Assembly (NCBI GenBank): GCA_024231975.1
Contig: JAAEQB010000065.1
Location: 62,001-126,000, forward strand
Source of the DNA: Allobosea sp.
GTDB lineage: Bacteria > Pseudomonadota > Alphaproteobacteria > Rhizobiales > Beijerinckiaceae
Direction of reading: 5' to 3'
Length of the DNA stretch: 64,000 nucleotides
In this document: positions 8,886 through 16,714 of the stretch, one piece after another
Position numbering within the stretch: the first letter of the stretch is position 1
Layout of the letters: every line of letters begins with the position of its first letter
Program-made: the position numbers and the translations under genes
Notes under the pieces: generated by a model
The model's input: only the letters and a program-made list of their open reading frames with translations
Told to the model about the DNA's origin: nothing
Databases searched by the model: none

Positions 8886-9869
8886 ATGACCGCCTCAAAG
8901 CTCGACCAGCTCCGCGCCATGACCACCGTCGTCGCCGACACCGGCGACATCGAGGCCGTGCGCCGCCTCAAGCCCGTCGACTGCACCACCAATCCGACGC
9001 TGCTGCTCAAGGCGGTGGAGACGCCGGCCTATGCTGCGCTCGTCGAGGAGGCGATTGCCTGGGGCAAGCGTCAGGGCGGGACGGGCGCGGTCGAGGCGGT
9101 CTGCGACCGGCTCGCCGTCACCTTCGGCACTGAGCTGACCAAGATCGTTCCCGGCCGGGTCTCGACCGAGGTCGACGCCGATCTCTCCTTCGACACGGAG
9201 GCGACCCTCGCCAAGGCGCGCGCCATCATCGCCGCCTACAAGGAACGCGGCGTCGGGCGCGAGCGCATCCTGATCAAGATCGCCTCGACCTGGGAGGGCC
9301 TCCAGGCTGCTCGCGTCCTGCAGGCCGAGGGCATCGACTGCAATTTGACCCTGCTCTTCGCCTTGCCGCAGGCGGTTGCGGCCGCCGATGCCAAGGCCTT
9401 CCTGATCTCGCCCTTCGTCGGCCGCATCCTCGACTGGCACGTCAAGGCCGGCGGCGGTCCCTACACTGCCGAGACCGATCCCGGCGTGGTCTCGGTGAAG
9501 AGCATCTACGCCTACTACAAGGCGTTCGGGATCAAGACCGTGGTCATGGGAGCCTCCTTCCGCAACACCGGCGAGATCGAGGCGTTGGCTGGCTGCGACC
9601 GGCTGACGATTGGCCCCGGCCTGCTCGATGAACTGGCCGCGGCCACCGGCGATCTGCCACGCAGGCTCTCGCCGGCGGCTTCGCCGCAAGTCGCGTCCCC
9701 TGACGGCGCAAAGAAGATCACGCTCGATGAGAAGGCCTTCCGCTTCGCCATGAACGAGGATGCCATGGCGACGGAAAAACTCGCCGAGGGCATTCGCGGC
9801 TTCGTCAAGGATCTGCGCAGCCTGCGCAAGCTCGTCGCTGCCAAGCTCGACGAGGCCAAGGCGGCGTGA
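8886..9869 (+). CDS. tal: Transaldolase
   Basis: Cytosolic enzyme of 327 residues that moves a dihydroxyacetone unit between sugar phosphates in the pentose phosphate pathway. The N-terminal motif DCTTNPTLLLKA and the Schiff-base lysine in RILIKIASTWEG are clear, and LTLLFALPQA follows as in TalB. Length matches the E. coli type, with a short insert near residues 255-280. I chose the ATG at 8886 (MTASKLDQLR). It follows the sugar transporter by about 126 bp, and its TGA overlaps the GTG start of the next gene. The context suggests catabolism of the imported sugar or polyol. Confidence 0.93.
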   Translation: MTASKLDQLRAMTTVVADTGDIEAVRRLKPVDCTTNPTLLLKAVETPAYAALVEEAIAWGKRQGGTGAVEAVCDRLAVTFGTELTKIVPGRVSTEVDADLSFDTEATLAKARAIIAAYKERGVGRERILIKIASTWEGLQAARVLQAEGIDCNLTLLFALPQAVAAADAKAFLISPFVGRILDWHVKAGGGPYTAETDPGVVSVKSIYAYYKAFGIKTVVMGASFRNTGEIEALAGCDRLTIGPGLLDELAAATGDLPRRLSPAASPQVASPDGAKKITLDEKAFRFAMNEDAMATEKLAEGIRGFVKDLRSLRKLVAAKLDEAKAA

Positions 9870-10581
9870 GCCCATCTGCCTCCGCGAAGGTTGCCGTCGT
9901 CACCGGCGGGGCCAAGGGCATCGGCCGGGCTGTCTCGAGCGGCTGGCGCTGGACGGCTTCGTCCCCGTCGTCTGGGATCTCAGGGAAGGCGAGGGCGGTC
10001 ACGTCTTCGTCGCCTGCGATGTCACCGACGAAGGGCAGGTCGCCGCCGCGCTTGAGCGCACCGAGCGCGAGCACGGCCCGGTCGCGGTGCTCGTGAACAA
10101 TGCCGGACTGACCGGCCCCTCGACCACGATCGCCGAGACGCCGCTGGCGCAATGGCAGGCGATTCAGGCGGTCAACCTGACCGGCACTTTCCTCTGCTCG
10201 CGTGCGGCGGCCGCAGCGCTGGTGCCGCGCGGTTATGGCCGCATCGTCAACATCGCCTCGCTCGCCGGCAAGGAGGGGACGCCGACGCTCTCGGCTTATA
10301 GCGCTGCCAAGGCCGGTGTGATCGCGCTGACCAAGGCCCATGGCAAGGAACTCGCTGGCACCGGCGTGCTGGTCAATGCCGTGGCTCCGGCTGCGATCGA
10401 GACCGAATTGCTGCAGCAGATGAGCGTGGAAACCGTCGACACGATGATCGGCAAGAGCCCGCTGAAGCGGCTCGGTACGGTCGACGAACTGGCGGAGCTG
10501 GTTGCCTGGCTCGCCAGCGAGAAGTGCAGTTTCTCCACCGGGGCCGTTTTCGATCTCTCGGGTGGCCGCGCGACCTACTGA
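9866..10581 (+). pseudogene. Short-chain dehydrogenase/reductase with a single-base frameshift
   Basis: NAD(P)-dependent SDR in two frames. The GTG at 9866, overlapping the transaldolase stop, opens a frame with the cofactor motif VAVVTGGAKGIGRA. This frame degenerates after about 9930. The rest, from LERLALDGFVPVVWDL onward, continues in another frame to the TGA at 10581. That part holds NNAG, the catalytic Ser in NIASLAG and the YSAAK Tyr-Lys pair. One base appears lost at about 9926-9932. Repaired, the protein is about 238 residues, normal for an SDR. It could be a true mutation or a sequencing error. The likely role is an oxidoreductase for the imported sugar or polyol. Confidence 0.8.
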
Positions 10582-11096
10582 GCCTGCGCGGTGGCGTTCG
10601 GATCGACCTTCGTCTGCATCACCGGGACGACTGGGGCGGTGGCCGACGGCGTGAAATAGGCCCGACCGCGCGCCGCCGCTGCTTCGAGCGTCTGCTGCTG
10701 GGCTTTCGGCAGCCGCCTGGTGTCTTCGAGCGCGGTGAAGTCGCTGCTGGCATGGTCCGAGGAGCGTTGCCCGTCGAAGACGACGATCCCGCTGCGGGTG
10801 ACGACGATATCGCCCTTCCGCAGCGTCGGATCGCGCAGATACCAATAGCTGTCGCTGCCCGGGTCGAGCTTGACAGCAGGCTCCGCCGGCTTCGTGCTGG
10901 CCTGCCGGGGCTTGCTGGGTTTCGGCTTGATCGCGGGCCCCTCAGGAATGCCGATCGCCGCCGGCGGGGTCGGGTTGCCGAAGATCGCCCGGGTGAGATC
11001 GTCTAGGAAGCCGGCAGCCTGTGCCTGTGCCTGTGGCGCCATGGCGAGGCCGAAGCTGCCGGCAACGCCGAGCGCCAGGATCATCCGTCGTGTCAT
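10575..11096 (-). CDS. Secreted hypothetical protein
   Basis: Unrecognised protein of 173 residues with a signal peptide (MTRRMILALGVAGSFGLAMA, then PQAQAQA). After a Pro/Lys-rich linker (residues about 42-75) comes a compact domain with SDSYWYLRDPTLRKGDIVV and RSGIVVFDGQ. That domain resembles small periplasmic proteins common in Hyphomicrobiales, but I cannot assign a function. It converges on the SDR gene and overlaps its stop by a few bases. Confidence 0.75.
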   Translation of the reverse strand: MTRRMILALGVAGSFGLAMAPQAQAQAAGFLDDLTRAIFGNPTPPAAIGIPEGPAIKPKPSKPRQASTKPAEPAVKLDPGSDSYWYLRDPTLRKGDIVVTRSGIVVFDGQRSSDHASSDFTALEDTRRLPKAQQQTLEAAAARGRAYFTPSATAPVVPVMQTKVDPNATAQAQ

Positions 11097-11343
11097 GGCC
11101 GAACCTCCTGTTCGTGCATCGCCCGGTTGCGTCGCGCTTGTTCCTGTCAGCGCCGCAATCGACAGATCAGGCGCCAGCTCCTCTCAAACGAAGCACGAGC
11201 GGGAAAGTTCGATCGGTTGGTTGCAGCATCATTGCAGCGGGCTCGGTTCCGGCCGCCGCGTACACGATTGCGCGCGTGCTCTGGCGAGGGGGGGCGTGCG
11301 GGTCTAGACATCCGTTCTCATCCAAGCAGGCTGGCCCGGTGTC

Positions 11344-11916
11344 ATGACGATCCGTTCGTTTCTCGCGCCGCTTCTCTGTCTCTCCACCGCCCTCGCGACC
11401 GTGGCGTCGGCCGAGCCATCAGGCGCGCTTCGGCAGGGCTCCGGCGAGGTCTCCTTCACCGCGAAGCGCTTCGGCGTGCCGACGGCGTCGGGTATTTTTG
11501 ACCATGTCGACGGTGCCATCGCCCTCGATTTCGACCATCCCGAGCGCAGTCGCATCAGGATGACGATCGAAACCACCTCGCTCCACACTGGGACCGCTCT
11601 GGTCGACGGCTTCATCAAGGGCGAGAGCATGCTCGATGTCGGCCATTACCCGACGGCGAGCTTCGTGTCGGAGCAGGTCAGCCGCGTCGATACACGCAGT
11701 CTTGCGATCCGCGGCCGCTTGACGATCCGTGGCACCACGCAGCCGGTCGATGTCAGTGCGGTCGTCGAGCGCGATCCTGCGGGATTGCACCCCGGCGAAC
11801 GGCTGCCATTCCGCGCGACCGCGGCCTTCTCGCGCAACGCCTTCGCCATCGGGCGCGACGTCAATGTCGTGGACGATCAGGTCGATCTGGCGATCCGCGG
11901 CGAGGTCCTGCGCTGA
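11344..11916 (+). CDS. YceI family periplasmic protein
   Basis: Exported protein of 190 residues with a signal peptide ending near VASA. The rest is a YceI-type lipocalin-like barrel: VSFTAKRFGVPTASGIFDHV, then DGFIKGESMLDVGHYPTASF and LTIRGTTQPVDV, which are family hallmarks. YceI proteins bind isoprenoid lipids such as polyprenyl quinones. It is followed at once by a cytochrome b561 gene, a frequent pairing that suggests quinone-linked electron transfer at the inner membrane. The preceding 247 bp are noncoding and hold no clear motif. Confidence 0.9.
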   Translation: MTIRSFLAPLLCLSTALATVASAEPSGALRQGSGEVSFTAKRFGVPTASGIFDHVDGAIALDFDHPERSRIRMTIETTSLHTGTALVDGFIKGESMLDVGHYPTASFVSEQVSRVDTRSLAIRGRLTIRGTTQPVDVSAVVERDPAGLHPGERLPFRATAAFSRNAFAIGRDVNVVDDQVDLAIRGEVLR

Positions 11917-11954
11917 ACAGCTGATGTCGTGACAGGTGAAGGCTCGGATCTGCG

Positions 11955-12509
11955 ATGCGCCCGAGACGCTGGCATCCCCTGATCATCGCCTTGCACTGGC
12001 TGACGCTGGGGCTGATCGTCGTGCAGTTCGGGCTCGCACGAGTGATGCGCGACGAGACGCGCGACGTGATCAGCCGCTTTCCGCTCTACCAATGGCACAA
12101 ATCCATCGGGCTCACTGTCGCGGCGCTCGTCTTCCTGCGCCTCCTGTTGCGGCTGGCCCTGCCGGAGCCGCAGTCACTCGCCCTGCCGGCTTGGCAGGCG
12201 CTCGCCGCGGCAAGCGTCCGGGCTGGGCTCTATCTTTGCCTACTCGCGCTGCCGCTGACCGGCCTGCTGATAGTCTCGGCCGCGCCGATCCAGATCCCGA
12301 CGCTGTTCTATGGCTGGATCGCCGTGCCGCATCCGATCGGCCCGGACAAGGCGATCTACGAGGCGATGCTACGCCTGCACGAGGCGCTCTTCACCGCGCT
12401 GGCCACGCTCGCCGCGATCCACGCCGGCGCGGCCCTGTTCCATCAGTTCGTGCTGAAGGACGGGTTGATGCGCCGGATCTGGTTCGGTCGCGATCAGCCC
12501 TTGCCCTGA
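11955..12509 (+). CDS. Cytochrome b561 family protein
   Basis: Inner-membrane di-haem cytochrome of 184 residues. Four hydrophobic helices are visible, with haem-ligand histidines in HPLIIALHWLTLG, QWHKSIGL and, near the C-terminus, LHEALFTALATLAAIHAG plus LFHQFVLKDG. Family members move electrons between quinol and periplasmic partners. It lies 38 bp after the YceI gene, and the two are probably cotranscribed. The last 16 bases overlap the convergent thiamine-diphosphate enzyme gene. Confidence 0.9.
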   Translation: MRPRRWHPLIIALHWLTLGLIVVQFGLARVMRDETRDVISRFPLYQWHKSIGLTVAALVFLRLLLRLALPEPQSLALPAWQALAAASVRAGLYLCLLALPLTGLLIVSAAPIQIPTLFYGWIAVPHPIGPDKAIYEAMLRLHEALFTALATLAAIHAGAALFHQFVLKDGLMRRIWFGRDQPLP

Positions 12510-14170
12510 GCCTCCAGCGCCTCGGCACGGATGGTCGAGAGCGACTTCGCCGGGGTGATCGCCTCGGGATCGAGCAGGCAATGGATGATCGCCGGCTTGC
12601 CGCTGGCGACGGCGCGTTCGAAGGCCGGAGCGAATTCCTCGGTGGTCTCGACCCGCTCGCCATGGCCGCCGAAGGCCTTGGCGTAAGCCGCGAAGTCGGG
12701 GTTCTTCAGCGTCGTCGCCGAGACCCGGCCGGGATAATGCTTTTCCTGGTGCATGCGGATCGTGCCGTACATGCCGTTGTCGACGACGATGACGATCACT
12801 GGCAGGTCGTATTGCACCGCCGTCGCGAAATCCTGGCCGTTCATCAGGAAGCAGCCATCGCCGGCGAAGGCGATCACCGTCCGGTCAGGGAAGATCCGCT
12901 TGGCGCCGATCGCCGCTGGCACGCCATAGCCCATCGAGCCCGAGGTCGGCGCGAGCTGCGTCGCGAACTTGGTGAAGCGGTGGAAGCGATGCACCCAGGT
13001 CGCGTAATTGCCGGCGCCGTTGCACATGATCGCGTCGGCCGGGATGTTGCGGCGCAGCCAGGTCACCATCTCGCCGGGATGGAACTTGCCGGGCACCGGC
13101 GCCGGCTGCTCGCTCCAGGCGAGATAGGCGTCATGCGCCTCGGCGGCCGCGCCAGCCCACGGGATCACCTGCGGCGGATGCACCGTCTCGAGCGCGGCGC
13201 AGAAGGCGGTCGGCGAGGCGTTGATCGCCAGCTCCGGCCGGTAGACGCGGCCGAGCTCTTCCGCATCGGGATGGACATGCACCAGCGGCCGGCCCGGATT
13301 GGGGATGCCGAACAGCGTGTAGGACTGGCTCGGCATCTCCGAGAGACGTCCGCCGACCAGCAGCACGAGGTCGCTGTCCTGGATGCGCTTCAACAGCTTC
13401 GGATTGGGCCCGATGCCGAGATCCCCGGCGAAATTCGGGTGGTCGGCCGGGAAGATCATCTGCCGGCGGAACGAGACCGCGACCGGCAGGTCGAAGCGCT
13501 CGGCGAAGCGCTGGAAGCGCGCGATCGCCTGCGGGTCCCAGCGCGAACCGCCGAGGATGGCGATCGGTGCCTTCGCCGCCCAGAGCCGCTTCTGCAGGTC
13601 GATGGTCTGCGAGAGCGAGGGGTGCGTTTCGGTGACCTGGTAGGGCGCTGCATCCGGCACGTCGGCGAGGTCGGTCAGCACGTCCTCAGGCAGCGCGATC
13701 ACCACCGGGCCGGGGCGGCCGGCGGTCGCGACATGGAAGGCGCGGCTGATGATCTCGGGGATGCGCGCGGCATCGTCGATCTCGGTCGCCCATTTCGTCA
13801 TCGTGCCGAAGACGGCGCGGTAGTCGAGCTCCTGGAAAGCCTCGCGCTCGCGCATGCCGCGCTCGATCTGGCCGACGAACAGGATCATCGGCGTCGAATC
13901 CTGGTCGGCGATATGGATGCCTGGCGAGGCATTGGTCGCGCCGGGGCCGCGCGTCACGAAGCAGATGCCGGGCTTGCCGGTGAGCTTGCCGGCGGCCTCC
14001 GCCATCATCGCCGCGCCGCCCTCGGCCCGGCAGATGGTGACCTTCATCTCGGCGTCGTGCAGCGCGTCGAGCACGGCAAGATAGCTCTCGCCCGGCACGC
14101 AGAAGGCGTCGGTCGCGCCGTGGATCAGGAGTTGGTCGACGAGGATCTGCCCGCCAGTGCGCTCAGCCAT
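12494..14170 (-). CDS. Thiamine diphosphate-dependent enzyme, acetolactate synthase-like
   Basis: Cytosolic enzyme of 558 residues with the three domains of the acetolactate synthase/benzoylformate decarboxylase superfamily. The N-terminal domain has FCVPGESYLAVLDAL and the cofactor-activating Glu at about residue 50 (CRAEGGAAMMAE). The C-terminal domain has the TPP/Mg motif from GDGCFLMNGQ to VVDN. It is not a typical biosynthetic IlvB and has no small subunit nearby. It lies downstream of, and overlaps by 8 bp, a CoA-transferase gene, so an acyl-CoA or 2-keto acid substrate is plausible. Oxalyl-CoA decarboxylase was considered but is not specifically supported. Confidence 0.85.
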   Translation of the reverse strand: MAERTGGQILVDQLLIHGATDAFCVPGESYLAVLDALHDAEMKVTICRAEGGAAMMAEAAGKLTGKPGICFVTRGPGATNASPGIHIADQDSTPMILFVGQIERGMREREAFQELDYRAVFGTMTKWATEIDDAARIPEIISRAFHVATAGRPGPVVIALPEDVLTDLADVPDAAPYQVTETHPSLSQTIDLQKRLWAAKAPIAILGGSRWDPQAIARFQRFAERFDLPVAVSFRRQMIFPADHPNFAGDLGIGPNPKLLKRIQDSDLVLLVGGRLSEMPSQSYTLFGIPNPGRPLVHVHPDAEELGRVYRPELAINASPTAFCAALETVHPPQVIPWAGAAAEAHDAYLAWSEQPAPVPGKFHPGEMVTWLRRNIPADAIMCNGAGNYATWVHRFHRFTKFATQLAPTSGSMGYGVPAAIGAKRIFPDRTVIAFAGDGCFLMNGQDFATAVQYDLPVIVIVVDNGMYGTIRMHQEKHYPGRVSATTLKNPDFAAYAKAFGGHGERVETTEEFAPAFERAVASGKPAIIHCLLDPEAITPAKSLSTIRAEALEAQGKG

Positions 14171-15353
14171 TGTGCGGCCCTCCCCAGGCCGGGTCGTTCA
14201 GGATCTCGTCGGCATGCTCGCCGAGGCGTGGGCTCGGCCGGCTCGCGACCTGCCTGATGCCGTCGAGCACGATCGGCGAGGCGACCGTCGGGGTCGTGCC
14301 GGCCTTGGCCGCCGGGTTTGGCAGGTCGACGCGCACGCCGCGGGCTTGAACCTGCGGGTCGGCGAAGACCTCCTCGATCGTGTTGATCGGGCCGGCCGGC
14401 ACGCCGACCGCCTCCAGCTTCGCCAAGAGGTCGAGCTTGGCAAAGCGGCCGGTCAGCGCGTTGAGCCGCGCGGTGAGCGCTACGCGGTTGGCGACGCGCG
14501 AGCGGTTGTCGACGTAGTCGGGCTCAGCTGCGAAGCCGGCATCGCCGACCGCCTCGCAGAGCTTGCGCCACTGCCCGTCATTGCCGGTGGCGATGATGAT
14601 GTGTCCGTCCGCCACCGGGAAGACGTCATAGGGGACGATGTTGGGATGGGCATTGCCGAGGCGCGAGGGCGCCTTGCCGGAGGTGAGATAGTTCATCGCC
14701 TGGTTGCCGAGCACCGCGACCTGCGCGTCGAGCAGCGCCATGTCGAGGACAGCGCCTTCGCCGGTGGCATCGCGCCGGCGCAGCGCCGCGAGGATGCCGG
14801 TGGTGGCATAGAGGCCGGTATAGATGTCGGCCACGGCATAGCCCGCCTTCATCGGTGCGCCCTGGGGCTCGCCGGTGACCGACATCGGCCCGCCCATGCC
14901 CTGGACCAGGAAGTCGTAGCCGGCGCGCGGTGCATAAGGGCCGTCCTGGCCGAAGCCGGTGACCGAGCAATAGATCAATCGCGGATAGGCCTTGCGCATC
15001 GAGGCCGCGTCGAGCCCGTATTTGACGAGCCCGCCGACCTTGAAGTTCTCGATCACCACATCGGCATGGGACGCGAGGCGGTGCACCAGCGCCTGGCCCT
15101 CAGCCGTGCGAAAATCGGCCGTGATCGAGCGCTTGCCGCGATTGGCCGAGTGGAAATAGGCGGCCGAGAGATGTTCGTCGCCCGCGCCCTCGACGAAGGG
15201 TGGGCCCCATTTGCGGGTGTCGTCGCCCTCCGGCGCCTCGACCTTGACGACATCGGCGCCGAGATCGGCGAGGAGCTGGCCGATCCAGGGCCCGGCAAGG
15301 ATGCGCGCCAGTTCAAGGACGCGCAGGCCGGCGAGGGGAGGGGCTGAAGTCAT
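14163..15353 (-). CDS. CaiB/BaiF family CoA-transferase, probable succinyl-CoA:glutarate CoA-transferase
   Basis: Family III CoA-transferase of 396 residues. The N-terminus PPLAGLRVLELARILAGPWI and the segment with the catalytic Asp (AGYAVADIYTGLYATTGILA) are diagnostic. The start is the ATG at 15353; an upstream in-frame extension covers only repeat DNA. It lies next to a glutaryl-CoA dehydrogenase gene, the standard neighbour of glutarate CoA-transferase (SUGCT/GcdG), which makes glutaryl-CoA from glutarate and succinyl-CoA. The family is certain; the substrate is inferred from context. Its stop overlaps the start of the thiamine enzyme gene. Confidence 0.85.
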   Translation of the reverse strand: MTSAPPLAGLRVLELARILAGPWIGQLLADLGADVVKVEAPEGDDTRKWGPPFVEGAGDEHLSAAYFHSANRGKRSITADFRTAEGQALVHRLASHADVVIENFKVGGLVKYGLDAASMRKAYPRLIYCSVTGFGQDGPYAPRAGYDFLVQGMGGPMSVTGEPQGAPMKAGYAVADIYTGLYATTGILAALRRRDATGEGAVLDMALLDAQVAVLGNQAMNYLTSGKAPSRLGNAHPNIVPYDVFPVADGHIIIATGNDGQWRKLCEAVGDAGFAAEPDYVDNRSRVANRVALTARLNALTGRFAKLDLLAKLEAVGVPAGPINTIEEVFADPQVQARGVRVDLPNPAAKAGTTPTVASPIVLDGIRQVASRPSPRLGEHADEILNDPAWGGPHNG

Positions 15354-15367
15354 ATTGGAATCCACGC

Positions 15368-15461
15368 CGTCGTCCCGGCCGCAGCGAAGCGGAGAGCCGG
15401 GACCCATGCCGGAACGGTTCAGGCATGGGTCCCGGGTCGAGCTGCGCTCGCCCGGGACGAC
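15368..15461. repeat. Nested inverted repeat, intergenic
   Basis: The inner stem is CCGGGACCCATGCC (15397-15410) pairing with GGCATGGGTCCCGG (15422-15435). The outer arms are GTCGTCCCGG (15369-15378) and CCGGGACGAC (15452-15461). The whole could fold as a long forked hairpin between the acyl-CoA dehydrogenase and CoA-transferase genes. The form matches dispersed palindromic repeats of rhizobial-type genomes. A related but distinct element lies at 18269-18387. Confidence 0.75.
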
Positions 15462-15474
15462 CCGAGAGGGAGGA

Positions 15475-16692
15475 TCAGAAGAACGCCTGCAGACCGGTGA
15501 CGGCCCGGCCCAAAATCAGCGCGTGGACGTCGTGCGTGCCCTCATAGGTGTTGACCGTCTCGAGGTTCGCCGCGTGGCGCATGACATGGTACTCGATCGA
15601 GATGCCGTTGCCGCCGTGCATGTCGCGGGCTTGGCGGGCGATGTCGAGCGCCTTGCCGCAATTGTTGCGCTTGACCAGGGAGATCATCTCCGGTGCCATC
15701 TTGCCTTCGTCGAGCAGGCGGCCGACCCGGAGCGAGCCCTGTAGGCCGAGGGTGATCTCGGTGACCATGTCGGCGAGCTTCTTCTGGAAGAGCTGGGTCT
15801 GGGCGAGGGGCTTGTTGAACTGCTTGCGGTCGAGCCCGTATTGGCGGGCGCGGTGGAAGCAGTCTTCGGCGGCGCCCATCGCGCCCCAGGAGATGCCGTA
15901 GCGGGCGCGGTTGAGGCAGCCGAACGGACCCTTCAGGCCCGAGACGTTCGGCAGCAGGTTCTCTTCCGGCACGATCACGCCGTCCATGACGACTTCGCCG
16001 GTGATCGAGGCGCGCAGCGAGAGCTTGCCGCCGATCTTCGGGGCGGAGAGGCCCTTCATGCCCTTTTCGAGGATGAAGCCGCGGATCTGGTTGTCATGCG
16101 CGGCCGACTTCGCCCAGATGACGAAGACGTCGGCGATCGGCGAGTTCGAGATCCACATCTTGGATCCCGTCAGCTTGTAGCCGTCGGCGACCTTCTCGGC
16201 GCGGGTCTTCATCCCGGCCGGATCGGAGCCGGCGTCGGGCTCGGTCAGGCCGAAGCAGCCGACCCATTCGCCCGAGCCGAGCTTGAGCAGGTACTTCTTG
16301 CGCTGGTTCTCGTCGCCATAGGCGTAGATCGGGTACATCACCAGCGAAGACTGCACGCTCATCATCGACCGGTAGCCGGAGTCGACGCGCTCGACCTCGC
16401 GGGCGACCAGCCCGTAGGAGACGTAGTTGGCGCCGGCGCAGCCATATTCTTCCGGGACCGTGACGCCGAGCAGGCCGAGCTCGCCCATCTCGTTGAAGAT
16501 GCCGCGCTCGGTCTTCTCCTCGAGATAGGCCTCGGCGACGCGCGGCTGCAGCTTCTCCTGCGCGTATTGGCGGGCCGTGTCGCGGATCAGCCGCTCGTCC
16601 TCTGAGAGCTGCTCGTCGATCAGGAAGGGGTCTTCCCAGTTGAACTCCGCCAGCTTGTGGCTATGGGCGGTCTTGCGCGCGGCCTCGGCCAT
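15475..16692 (-). CDS. gcdH: Glutaryl-CoA dehydrogenase
   Basis: Flavoenzyme of 405 residues that oxidises and decarboxylates glutaryl-CoA to crotonyl-CoA. It shows the acyl-CoA dehydrogenase signatures GCFGLTEPDAGSDP and KMWISNSPIADVFVIWAK. Segments specific to this subfamily are RYGISWGAMGAAEDCFHRAR, FNKPLAQTQLFQKKLADM and YEGTHDVHALILGRAVTGLQ, the last holding the catalytic Glu. Length is normal. The gene sits between the semialdehyde dehydrogenase (22 bp upstream) and the CoA-transferase (downstream, after a repeat), consistent with a lysine-to-glutarate breakdown unit. Confidence 0.93.
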   Translation of the reverse strand: MAEAARKTAHSHKLAEFNWEDPFLIDEQLSEDERLIRDTARQYAQEKLQPRVAEAYLEEKTERGIFNEMGELGLLGVTVPEEYGCAGANYVSYGLVAREVERVDSGYRSMMSVQSSLVMYPIYAYGDENQRKKYLLKLGSGEWVGCFGLTEPDAGSDPAGMKTRAEKVADGYKLTGSKMWISNSPIADVFVIWAKSAAHDNQIRGFILEKGMKGLSAPKIGGKLSLRASITGEVVMDGVIVPEENLLPNVSGLKGPFGCLNRARYGISWGAMGAAEDCFHRARQYGLDRKQFNKPLAQTQLFQKKLADMVTEITLGLQGSLRVGRLLDEGKMAPEMISLVKRNNCGKALDIARQARDMHGGNGISIEYHVMRHAANLETVNTYEGTHDVHALILGRAVTGLQAFF

Positions 16693-16714
16693 GGTGCTCT
16701 CCCTTGTCTTCTTG

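Noticed and set aside
11936..14257. A 773-codon open frame on the plus strand across the thiamine enzyme gene
   Set aside because: It lies opposite a well-recognised gene and reads as low-complexity Arg/Gly/Ala/His sequence with no family likeness; long antisense frames are common in GC-rich DNA.
12494..15353. Oxalyl-CoA decarboxylase and formyl-CoA transferase pair
   Set aside because: The two families match loosely, but adjacency of the CoA-transferase to glutaryl-CoA dehydrogenase and ALDH7 favours glutarate metabolism, and no oxalate-specific motif was seen.
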